Shown here: positions 26,939 to 35,544 of the stretch, piece by piece
Layout: each line of letters starts with the position of its first letter
How positions within the stretch are numbered: position 1 is the stretch's first letter
Origin: Bacillus sp. FJAT-28004
Lineage (GTDB): Bacteria; Bacillota; Bacilli; Paenibacillales; Paenibacillaceae
DNA length: 64,000 nucleotides
Assembly (NCBI RefSeq): GCF_001280845.1
Contig: NZ_LGHP01000002.1
Coordinates: 571,718-635,717 of the forward strand
Direction: 5' to 3'
Program-made: the position numbers and the translations under genes
The notes under the pieces: generated by a model
Database searches by the model: none
The model's input: the letters and a program-made list of their open reading frames with translations, nothing else
Told to the model about the DNA's origin: nothing

Positions 26939-27351
26939 TACTGTGAATTCCATTAAATACATTGCATAGGAATCCCCCCCATCACAATAGATTTGTCCCG
27001 TTATGTTTCAGATACAGTTCTATTATGATTATCCTAATCTCTTACATAGCGACGGCTAATGTATCGGATAACGGAATAGTACCGTGTTCCCGCAAGACAG
27101 AAAAAGCATTGCAACCAGAGAAGTAAGACATAGCCACCACATGACTAAGTAATTAGATGGAGGTGAATTGCTGAGATGTCCACCTGAATCATAAAGTCAT
27201 TTTATAATTTGTGTATGCACTTAATAAAGAACAAATGAGAATGGTTGAACATTGAAAATTTAAAAAGAGTACGAAACGTCATAACACTGAAAATGAAAAG
27301 TCAGAGCCTAATACCATGCTAGGTGAAAAGATTAAGGGAGGAGCCTTCATC
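26939..27351. other. Intergenic region upstream of the second SLH-cohesin gene
   Basis: No gene or known element recognised. It presumably holds the promoter of the following anchor gene. Confidence 0.4.
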
Positions 27352-29079
27352 GTGAGACAAAAATCGTATTTGCTCAGCTTAATTTTATTAATGTGCTTTG
27401 TATATATGCCTCCTGTGGTTACATATGCAGATGCCGCGCCTTCCTTTACTTTAAACGTGACTAACAACCAGGTAGCGTTAGGCAATGAGCTACAGATTAC
27501 CGTTACTGGGAATGATTTAAGGGATGTGTATGGATATGAACTCAGTCTCAATTTTGATCAAACCATGTTGGAATATAAGGGAGTTCAAGGTGGCATATCC
27601 GGTGGATTCTCAATCAAACCAGTGCTTGAAGGTAATCAATTGCGATTTGCAAGTACTAAATTACACAAAGTAGCGGGTGAGAGCGGTTCCTTAAATCTAG
27701 CAATCATAACGTTCAAAACGATTCGACAAGGAACCGCTGCACTTGAGCTGAAATCTGTTCAAACGGTGGATAGCCAATTGACCGGACATATGTATCTTCC
27801 AAATATGAAGGTGAACGCGTCGATTGCTAGCGGCAATTCAGGGGATCCAGGCTCTGGGGATACGGGAACTGTTGTAAATCCGCCAATTGATCAGTCAACA
27901 CCAGGAATACTAAAACCGGAGGTGAAGATGAATTCTGTAACGAAATTGGCAACTGCAATTGTAACCCAAGTAGCCTGGGATAATGCAGTCAAGCAGATAG
28001 CAGCCAATGAAAAAGGAGTAAAAAATATAGAGGTTGTTATTAAAGAAATACCAGGTGCAACAGCGTACGAATTGGAATTACCGACATCCGCTTTCGCAGC
28101 TAATGGAGGTTTGGTTCAAATAAAGGTAACTTCGCCGCTTGGGACTATTTTAATATCCAATAAAATGTTTAAAGTCGGTGAAATAACTGCCAATAGCATA
28201 GGTTTGAGGATCGGAAAAGCAGATGCCGGTGAACTAGACCAAGCTCTATGGAAGCAAATCGGGGATCGACCTATTAGAGATATAAGCCTGCATATCGGTG
28301 ACAAAAAAATCACTTGGAATAACCCGAACTCCCCTGTAACGGTAGTCGTGCCATATTCACTGAGCACAGAGGAATTAAAGAGCCCTGAGCATATCGTTGT
28401 ATGGTATTTAAATGAAGAGGGTAAAGTGGTTCCGGTTCCTAACGGCAGGTATGATGCCACTACGGGCGCAATCATTTTCTCGACTACACACTTAAGTAAG
28501 TACGCCACAGCATTTGTTAAAAAAACATTTGACGATATTGCTGCTTTGGATTGGGCGAAAAAACAGATTGAGGTTTTGGCATCCAAAGGGATTATCAACG
28601 GTATCTCAGACAAGGCGTTTGCTCCTCGTCAGTCCGTTACACGCGCCGATTTTTTAGTCTTGTTAGTACGGACTTTAGAGGTTGATGTAAGTAAGGGAGC
28701 TGGAAGCGAATTTGCGGATGTAAAAGAAAGTGATTATTACCATGATGCTATAAGAATCGCCAGAGGCCTCGGCATTACGGAAGGCGTAGGCAACAATAGG
28801 TTCCTGCCTCACGAGCCAATTACAAGGGAAGACATGATTGTATTAACAGAGCGTACGTTGCGAGTGGTTAAACAAATGACAACAGACTCGAATGAGGAAC
28901 CACTAAGCCAATTTAAGGATCATGCGAAAATAGCTGATTATGCTATTCAAAGCGTAGCTGTAATGGTCAAAATGGGACTTGTTCAGGGTGTTGGGGGCGC
29001 GATCGATCCAAAAGGAACAACGAATAGGGCTCAAGCAGCTGTTTTGATGTATAACATTTATACAAATTTGTATAAGTAG
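27352..29079 (+). CDS. Cohesin-SLH cell-surface anchor protein with a middle domain
   Basis: 575 residues from GTG 27352, with AAGGGAGGAG eight bases upstream. Signal peptide (SLILLMCFVYMPPVVTYADA); cohesin (about 30-150) with GNDLRDVYGYELSLNFD and LNLAIITFK; a Gly/Ser/Pro linker (SGNSGDPGSGDTGTVVNPP); a beta-rich middle domain (about 185-385) of the type often found before SLH repeats; then three SLH repeats (FDDIAALDWAKKQIEVLASK, FADVKESDYYHDAIRIARGL and FKDHAKIADYAIQSVAVMVK). It should be held on the cell wall through SLH and bind dockerins through its cohesin. It lies 261 bases upstream of the dockerin-bearing GH3 gene on the same strand and resembles the anchor at 16031-17047 but is longer. 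Confidence 0.88.
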   Translation: MRQKSYLLSLILLMCFVYMPPVVTYADAAPSFTLNVTNNQVALGNELQITVTGNDLRDVYGYELSLNFDQTMLEYKGVQGGISGGFSIKPVLEGNQLRFASTKLHKVAGESGSLNLAIITFKTIRQGTAALELKSVQTVDSQLTGHMYLPNMKVNASIASGNSGDPGSGDTGTVVNPPIDQSTPGILKPEVKMNSVTKLATAIVTQVAWDNAVKQIAANEKGVKNIEVVIKEIPGATAYELELPTSAFAANGGLVQIKVTSPLGTILISNKMFKVGEITANSIGLRIGKADAGELDQALWKQIGDRPIRDISLHIGDKKITWNNPNSPVTVVVPYSLSTEELKSPEHIVVWYLNEEGKVVPVPNGRYDATTGAIIFSTTHLSKYATAFVKKTFDDIAALDWAKKQIEVLASKGIINGISDKAFAPRQSVTRADFLVLLVRTLEVDVSKGAGSEFADVKESDYYHDAIRIARGLGITEGVGNNRFLPHEPITREDMIVLTERTLRVVKQMTTDSNEEPLSQFKDHAKIADYAIQSVAVMVKMGLVQGVGGAIDPKGTTNRAQAAVLMYNIYTNLYK

Positions 29080-29136
29080 GATTTAGACCACTTCTTCTTT
29101 TAAATATTATTCAATTAATCAATATTTCTAGGTATG

Positions 29137-29175
29137 AAGGAGGTGATTATAATAAGAGAAGTCCACCTTAAGTAA
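29137..29175 (+). other. Perfect Shine-Dalgarno sequence followed by ATA ATA
   Basis: AAGGAGGTGAT is a full anti-16S match with no ATG/GTG/TTG at the right distance. ATA ATA AGA GAA GTC CAC CTT AAG TAA follows. It is either a lost start codon or chance. Confidence 0.3.
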
Positions 29176-29237
29176 ACAAAGTTTATCAAAATTTTTGGTA
29201 TGGGTCATTAAAAGTTTACTATTTTCACTATTCGTTT

Positions 29238-29252
29238 TGAAAGCGCTTAACA
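29238..29252 (+). promoter_or_regulatory. Catabolite-response-like (cre) site ahead of the GH3 gene
   Basis: TGAAAGCGCTTAACA, with the near-palindromic AAAGCGCTT core of CcpA sites and, like the site at 1244, one extra base. It lies about 90 bases before the GH3 start. Confidence 0.5.
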
Positions 29253-29340
29253 ATGGGCTCTTATAGTAATTCTCAACAATGAAAGCCTAAAAAAGAGAAT
29301 CGCAAACAGTATAAAATATGATTAATGTGAGGGGATAAAT

Positions 29341-31938
29341 ATGAATTCGAAAACGATAAAATCTAAACCAGTTGCGTTACTTTTACTCGGTTCGTTGTTG
29401 TTAACTTCGCCTGGTTTATCAAACGTAAGTGCGGCTGATGGTGCATCACAGCCTGTAATCTCTAGTCATGTGAAGACTATACTTACGATTGATGGCAAGA
29501 AATACAGAGATTTAAACGGTAACGGTGAACTGGACATTTATGAAAACTGGGAGAAGTCCACATCGGAGCGCGTGGCCGACCTTATTCCGCGCATGAGCGT
29601 GGCGGAGAAAGCTGGCCTTATGCAGATCACCTCTAATCCTAACGCCGCCAACGTCAACGATTTCATCAAAAATCGTAACATCCGCTACTTCATCTTACGC
29701 GACAACCCTACTGCCTTCGATATAGCTACACGAAACAACACGTATCAGGAGATCGCGGAAGACACACCGCTGGGTATCCCGCTCGTATTTACCTCCAACC
29801 CGCGGAACTACATTGCAGAATCTCTCCAGTTCGGCTTCCAAGAGGCCTCTGGACAGTTCTCCATTTGGCCCGGAGCCTTGGGCATGGCGGCAACACAAGA
29901 CCAAGCTCTTAACCGCGACTTTGCAGAGATCGCCCGCGAAGAGTGGCGCGCGTCCGGCATCCGCAAGATCTACGGCTCCACAGTTGAGGTCGTGACAGAG
30001 CCGCGTTGGCGCCGTATCAGCGAATCTTTCGGAGAGAGCCCGGAGTTAAACGCGATGATAGCCACTGAGCTTGTCAAAGGCTTCCAAGGGGAAGAGATCA
30101 ACAGCGAGTCTGTAGCCCATACCATCAAGCACTTCCCTGGTGACGGACCAGTATTACGAGGTCTGGACCCGCACTTACCGCACGGCAAGTATACGCTCTA
30201 CCCGACGGCTGGAAGCTTATTTGAGTACCAACTTCCGCCATTCCAGGCTGCAATTGCAGCGGGAACGAGCTCGATCATGTCTTTCTATAACGTTCCTAAC
30301 AACGAGATGAGTGCCGATCAGCTCCCGAAAGAGCTTTGGTACTCTGAAACCGAGCAGTTCGAGCAGGTGGCAGGTGCCTACAACAAGGGCATCATCACCG
30401 ACCTGTTGCGGAACACGTTGGGCTTCAAAGGTTATGTGAACAGCGACAGCGGCGTGCTGGCCGGCATGGCTTATGGTGTGGAGAGCCTGACAATTGAGCA
30501 GAAGTTCGCCAAGGCGATCCGCGCCGGAACGAGCATATTCTCTGACAACAACAACCCGAGCGGACTCATCTCCGCGGTTAACACGGGTGTGCTCGCTGAA
30601 GAGGAGCTTACCCCTTCATTGACACTTCTACTTACGGAGATATTCAATCTCGGACTGTTCGAGAACCCGTACGTTGACCCAGCTGCGGCTCAGGAAATCG
30701 CAGACTCATCTGCAAACCAGGCACGTGCCGACGAGGCTCACCTCAAGTCGGTTACCCTCTTGCGCAATAATGAGGGACTGCTGCCGCTGACCGATGCAAA
30801 ACTCGCCACTACGAAGCTGTACGTGGAGGTTTTCAATGGTACAAATAGTGCCGCTCAGACCGCTTCAATGAAGGCACTCATCGCTAAGGAGGATCCGTCG
30901 GTAAACATCGTGGGCACGCTCGAGGAGGCGAACGCCGCCCTCGTGGTTTTACGGCCGAAAGCATACGAGTACCCTGACCTCTCCACGGTGGAGATCCAAT
31001 TGAATCAGCTCACTGGTATCGACGTGGCAAAGGTTAAGCAGATCGAGGCGGCCGTTCCGACTGCCCTAGTGATTAACATGACCAATCCGTGGGTTATCAA
31101 CGAGGTTGAGCAAGACGCTGCAGCTGTCGTGGCAACCTACAACGTCAAGGCTGAAGCCCTGCTCGACGTGCTGCGCGGGCGCTTCAACCCTACAGGTAAG
31201 CTGCCGATCACGGTCCCAGCTAACCAAGAGGCTGTATTGAACAACGCACCTGACGTACCAGGCTACGCTGAAAAGTTCGATTACACCTACACGAATGCAG
31301 TTGGTGACGATTATACATTTGGTTTTGGATTATCTTATGCAGCAGACGCTTCTGACATTAGTGCTACGCTAACCGGAGAAACCTCTGTAACGGCTGGCAA
31401 AGACTTTAGCTTGAACTTTGGTCTGAATAAAGTAGCTCAAAACGTGTATGCGCAAGAGCTTACTCTTAATTTTGATCCGGCTAAATTGGACTTTGTTGAT
31501 GCAACTTCATTGAAAACAGGCTTGGAAGTCATCAGTAAAGAGGTGAAGGCGCCAGGGAAAGTACGAATAATATTCGCAAGCCTGGGAGCAGGGAATGCGA
31601 TTAATTCGGATGGCGATCTATTAAGCTTACAGCTTAAAGCAAAATCGAATGCACAGGTAGCTACTACTGATGTTAAGCTAACTAATATTATTTTGGCTGA
31701 TGGAAACGGTGTTGAAACACCGCTTGCCGACGCTTCCAAAAGTATAAGCATTGGTTATATTAAAGGCGATCTGAACGGCGATAATAAAGTGTCCATTGGT
31801 GACCTAGGCATCGTTGCCGTAGCATTTGGTAAGACAGATAAAAGTCCTGACTGGGCTGACTTTAAGGCAGCGGATGTAAAAGCGGATGGGAAAATTGATA
31901 TTTTCGATCTCTCCACTGTTGCACAATTAATCGAATAA
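29341..31938 (+). CDS. Secreted GH3 glycosidase with cohesin and dockerin
   Basis: 865 residues. A signal peptide (to about 32) is followed by RDLNGNGELDIYENWEKS, a common lead-in of this GH3 group, and the (beta/alpha)8 domain with KHFPGDG (263-269) and likely nucleophile Asp369 in VNSDSGVL (Ser replaces the usual Trp). The second GH3 domain, with VTLLRNNEGLLPL, runs to about 655. A cohesin module (about 680-800; FGLNKVAQNVYAQELTLNFD) and a dockerin (809-865; GDLNGDNKVSIGDLG) end the protein. GH3 enzymes remove beta-linked glucose, xylose or GlcNAc units; the substrate here is open. The catalytic section is more GC-rich with different codon use than the signal region and the cohesin-dockerin end, indicating a mosaic gene. 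Confidence 0.92.
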   Translation: MNSKTIKSKPVALLLLGSLLLTSPGLSNVSAADGASQPVISSHVKTILTIDGKKYRDLNGNGELDIYENWEKSTSERVADLIPRMSVAEKAGLMQITSNPNAANVNDFIKNRNIRYFILRDNPTAFDIATRNNTYQEIAEDTPLGIPLVFTSNPRNYIAESLQFGFQEASGQFSIWPGALGMAATQDQALNRDFAEIAREEWRASGIRKIYGSTVEVVTEPRWRRISESFGESPELNAMIATELVKGFQGEEINSESVAHTIKHFPGDGPVLRGLDPHLPHGKYTLYPTAGSLFEYQLPPFQAAIAAGTSSIMSFYNVPNNEMSADQLPKELWYSETEQFEQVAGAYNKGIITDLLRNTLGFKGYVNSDSGVLAGMAYGVESLTIEQKFAKAIRAGTSIFSDNNNPSGLISAVNTGVLAEEELTPSLTLLLTEIFNLGLFENPYVDPAAAQEIADSSANQARADEAHLKSVTLLRNNEGLLPLTDAKLATTKLYVEVFNGTNSAAQTASMKALIAKEDPSVNIVGTLEEANAALVVLRPKAYEYPDLSTVEIQLNQLTGIDVAKVKQIEAAVPTALVINMTNPWVINEVEQDAAAVVATYNVKAEALLDVLRGRFNPTGKLPITVPANQEAVLNNAPDVPGYAEKFDYTYTNAVGDDYTFGFGLSYAADASDISATLTGETSVTAGKDFSLNFGLNKVAQNVYAQELTLNFDPAKLDFVDATSLKTGLEVISKEVKAPGKVRIIFASLGAGNAINSDGDLLSLQLKAKSNAQVATTDVKLTNIILADGNGVETPLADASKSISIGYIKGDLNGDNKVSIGDLGIVAVAFGKTDKSPDWADFKAADVKADGKIDIFDLSTVAQLIE

Positions 31939-31945
31939 GTTTGGG

Positions 31946-31984
31946 AATACGTCTCGATGCTGATTTAGCTCGGGACGTATTTTA
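31946..31984 (+). terminator. Terminator of the GH3 gene
   Basis: AATACGTCTCG / CGGGACGTATT stem (one G-U) with a 14-base loop, followed by TTTTATAT. Confidence 0.75.
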
Positions 31985-32051
31985 TATACTGATCTATGAT
32001 ACGATAGATTTCGATACATAAAGTTAGTGCTTAAACAGGGGGAGAGAGAGA

Positions 32052-33836
32052 TTGAACTATAAACAATGGTTGTATCAGTTATCGTATAAGAAGAGGATCT
32101 GGCTTTCGTTTGTAATTTTGATCACGTTAGCGATTAGCACGACGGGGACGATGACTTATGTTATTGCAGCCAACATCCTTAAGAGGAATGCCTCCGAATT
32201 AAGCCAGAATAGCCTGAATAAGTCTGCGCAAGTATTCGATGAGAAGCTAAGGCAAATTATCGTATCGGTCATGACGCTGACAATCAGCGAATCTTTCAAG
32301 GACATCATTAAAAATGCATCCGCGGGCGATACACAAAACTATTATCAGCTGTTATCTTCCATTCAAACGCCATTTTCACAAATTCAAGCATTGGAGCCAG
32401 CCGTTCAGTCTATTCTTATTACAACGTCTATAGGTGAGTTTTATCCGACCAATTATGTACGGTCGAAAGAAAACTCTTTTTTTAATACTGAAATGTACAA
32501 GCTCATTTCGGAGTATCAGCATGCCATTTGGATAGAAGGACATGAGGATACCTTTTTTCGGAGAAAAGAAAAGGTTATTACGTTAGTTATGCAACCGCTT
32601 ACGGAGAACCAGAATAATGAGATTTACATTATCGTGAATATAAAAGAACAAGCGTTGATTGATATGCTTATGAAAAATGTAGAGGAAACAGGACAACGGT
32701 TTTATCTGGTCTCGAGTAAGGGGGACCTGGTATTTTCTTCGGAATCCAGTTTTTTGAGCTGTTTTAATGAGAGTGGTTTTCTTGAAAATATTAATCAGGA
32801 TACGAAAGGTAGTTTTGAATATAAGGGAGCTAAAAACTCTTTATTGATAAATTATGCAAGCCTATCTTTAGCAGAGGACTGGATTCTGCTTAGTGTTCAA
32901 TCAAAATCAGATCTATTAAAACAAATCCATTTGATCCAATGGGTTACGATCTTAATTATGATTGGATGTCTATTGTTTTCCATGATTTATTCCAATATTC
33001 TTACAGCTGTTTTACTGAAGCCGTTGCTTAAGTTGCGAAACTTAATGATGAAAGTTGAACACACGAATGATTTAAGCGTTCGATTTGAAAGCGAATATCA
33101 GGATGAAGTCTCTCAGGTCGGAAGAAAATTCAATAGTATGCTAGAAGAATTAGCTCTATCCATCAAGGAAACTGGAGAAATTGAAATTAAGAAGCGCAAG
33201 GCGGAAATTAAAGCATTACAGGCGCAAATCGATCCTCATTTTTTGTATAACACATTAAACACCATTTATTGGAAGGCACAATTAAATCAATCGGATGATG
33301 TTAAGGAAATGGTTCTTTCCTTATCACGAATGTTCCAGCTAGGTTTGAATAATGGATTCGAGTACACGACATTAGAGAAAGAAATTGACCATGTAAAACA
33401 ATATTTATTCATTCAAAAAAAATGCTATACAAATTTATTTGACTACAATGTAGTGGTGGATATCGAAAAAGACTCCATTAGTTATATTAATATCCTCAAA
33501 GTTATTCTTCAGCCCTTAGTTGAAAATTCAATTTTACATGGTTTTAAAAATCGTAAATCAGGCGGAGTTATTGATATATTGATTAGAAAAACAGAGGAGC
33601 ATCTCGTTATCACTGTAGAGGATAATGGGAGTGGCATGAATGTGGACGAGATCAAGAGAAATCTACAAGTACCCAATCAGAATACGGGATATGCACTGCG
33701 CAACATTTATCACCGACTGCAGCTTTATTACAGCGGAGACTCAGAGATGATCCTCGAAAGTGTTCCAGATCAGAAAACCACTATTAAATTAATAATCAAT
33801 ATGAAGGGAAGAGATGGGTATGGAGAAACGGATTAG
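32052..33836 (+). CDS. Sensor histidine kinase, YesM family
   Basis: 594 residues from TTG 32052, with GGGGGAGAGAGAG upstream. Transmembrane segments are at about 16-40 and 296-320, enclosing an extracellular Cache-like sensor. A HAMP region follows (LLKLRNLMMKVEHTNDLSVR), then the kinase domain with His396 in QAQIDPHFLYNTLN, N box QPLVENSILHG and G box EDNGSGMN. It overlaps the AraC-type regulator gene. Gene order is reversed compared with the first sensor locus (kinase first here). It probably senses a sugar taken up by the SBP and permeases downstream. Confidence 0.93.
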   Translation: MNYKQWLYQLSYKKRIWLSFVILITLAISTTGTMTYVIAANILKRNASELSQNSLNKSAQVFDEKLRQIIVSVMTLTISESFKDIIKNASAGDTQNYYQLLSSIQTPFSQIQALEPAVQSILITTSIGEFYPTNYVRSKENSFFNTEMYKLISEYQHAIWIEGHEDTFFRRKEKVITLVMQPLTENQNNEIYIIVNIKEQALIDMLMKNVEETGQRFYLVSSKGDLVFSSESSFLSCFNESGFLENINQDTKGSFEYKGAKNSLLINYASLSLAEDWILLSVQSKSDLLKQIHLIQWVTILIMIGCLLFSMIYSNILTAVLLKPLLKLRNLMMKVEHTNDLSVRFESEYQDEVSQVGRKFNSMLEELALSIKETGEIEIKKRKAEIKALQAQIDPHFLYNTLNTIYWKAQLNQSDDVKEMVLSLSRMFQLGLNNGFEYTTLEKEIDHVKQYLFIQKKCYTNLFDYNVVVDIEKDSISYINILKVILQPLVENSILHGFKNRKSGGVIDILIRKTEEHLVITVEDNGSGMNVDEIKRNLQVPNQNTGYALRNIYHRLQLYYSGDSEMILESVPDQKTTIKLIINMKGRDGYGETD

Positions 33837-35430
33837 CATGTGTGTGTTGGACGATATCATGAGTGTTATAGATGGGATATCTCTTGGAATCCCTTGGGAG
33901 GATTATGGAATTGAGATCATTGGTACTGCCTTAGACGGTGAGGAAGGGCTCAAGATGGCTTTGGAGCTTCAGCCTGATATCATATTGACAGATATTCGGA
34001 TGCCGGTTCTGGATGGACTTGAATTAACGCGTAGAATCATAGAAAAGTTCCCAGCATGCAAAGTCATTCTTTTGAGCGGCTATACGGAATTTAGTTACGC
34101 TCAGCAGGCGATTCGATATGGGGCCTTTGATTTTGTAGCTAAGCCTTTTTCAATGGAGGATATTATAGAGGTTGTCCTGAAGGCATCTAAAGAAATTGAA
34201 CTTGAGCGGGGCAAGCATAAAAGAATATATGAGATGGAAGCTAGAGTAAGAGAAAGCAAGCCGCTCTTAAGGCAGGAATATTTCAACCTGCTCATCCGCT
34301 ATTCATCAAGTGAGAAATGCACGAAAGATAGATGGGATTTTCTTGAAATAAATTTAAAGAAAGAGGGTTTTGTTGTTATGGTCGTCGAGATCGATCAATT
34401 CTCGAAAACCATTCAAACGCTGCCAATCGGTGAAGTAGAGCTAACTCGTTATGCTTTGCAAAATATTTTGGAGGAGACGATTAGCGCCTATACACAAGGG
34501 GTCGTATTTAGAGAAAGCACGAATCGCCTTGTTGTCATCTATAATTCTACAGCACAGATAGATCCTAGATCTTTAGCCGAGATTTGCTGTAATAATTGTG
34601 CGGAATATTCGCGTCATACCGTCTCGATCGGGGTGGGCTTAAGCATAAACCTCATTTCAGAAATTAATATCGGATATCAGCAGGCTATAAGCGCATTGAC
34701 CTATAATTTTTATACCGGAGGCAATGGAGTGTTTCGTTATGGCGATTTTGGTCAGGTGAGTCAGCATTTACGTACCTATTCATTAGATCAGGAGAAGGAG
34801 CTTCTCTTTGCTGTGCGTTCAGGAAATCAGGAACTGGCTCTTGGAGTATTGCAACAAATTTATGAGGATTGTGCTAAAATACAGCCGCTGCCACATCCGC
34901 AATATCTGATCACGATGTATGATGAATTAGTTTATATGGTTCTAAGGGTATTAGAGGAAAAACTGCATATCGATGATTTGCAAGGGTTAAAAGCAGACAT
35001 TGAAGAGCATAAAAATAAAGATCGGATGTCATTACTGGAATTACAAAAATCTCTTGAGCAGCTATGTATTAATGGCTGTGTATTACAAGATAAACATAGA
35101 ACAACAGAGGCTGAGCGCGTTATACATAAAGCTATTGAATACGCGAAGAGTCATCTTCATTTGGAGTTATCTGTGAATGAATGTGCGAAGCTGGTACATC
35201 TGAGCAGCAGTTATTTCAGCAATTTATTCAAAAAGGTTACAGGCCAAACCTTCCTTCAATTTGTAACGAATGAACGAATTGATCAAGCCAAATTAATGCT
35301 AATGAAAGGCCATCAGGTGCAGGAGGTTGCAGCTGATATTGGTTATGAGGATCGGCGATATTTTAGCGAAATATTCAAGAAAAATACGGGAATGACACCA
35401 TCAGAGTTCAAACAGGCCTATTACAAATAG
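33814..35430 (+). CDS. Two-component response regulator, AraC type (YesN family)
   Basis: 538 residues. The receiver domain has the acidic pair in VLDDI (13-14), phospho-acceptor Asp60 in IILTDIRMP, and Lys in VAKPFSMEDI. A long linker is followed by a C-terminal AraC DNA-binding domain (LSVNECAKLVHLSSSYFSNL, VAADIGYEDRRYFSEIFKK). The start overlaps the kinase gene by 23 bases (ATG 33814) or 17 (ATG 33820). The likely target is the SBP-permease operon immediately downstream. Confidence 0.93.
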   Translation: MGMEKRISMCVLDDIMSVIDGISLGIPWEDYGIEIIGTALDGEEGLKMALELQPDIILTDIRMPVLDGLELTRRIIEKFPACKVILLSGYTEFSYAQQAIRYGAFDFVAKPFSMEDIIEVVLKASKEIELERGKHKRIYEMEARVRESKPLLRQEYFNLLIRYSSSEKCTKDRWDFLEINLKKEGFVVMVVEIDQFSKTIQTLPIGEVELTRYALQNILEETISAYTQGVVFRESTNRLVVIYNSTAQIDPRSLAEICCNNCAEYSRHTVSIGVGLSINLISEINIGYQQAISALTYNFYTGGNGVFRYGDFGQVSQHLRTYSLDQEKELLFAVRSGNQELALGVLQQIYEDCAKIQPLPHPQYLITMYDELVYMVLRVLEEKLHIDDLQGLKADIEEHKNKDRMSLLELQKSLEQLCINGCVLQDKHRTTEAERVIHKAIEYAKSHLHLELSVNECAKLVHLSSSYFSNLFKKVTGQTFLQFVTNERIDQAKLMLMKGHQVQEVAADIGYEDRRYFSEIFKKNTGMTPSEFKQAYYK

Positions 35431-35544
35431 TAGCAAAGATCGTCGGAATACCCCCCTTGAGAATTGGTTTATCCCATTATGTCTCTGACTTCGATTAATT
35501 ATAATAATTGATATAACCAGTATTAACAAAACGAAGGGGTTGAA

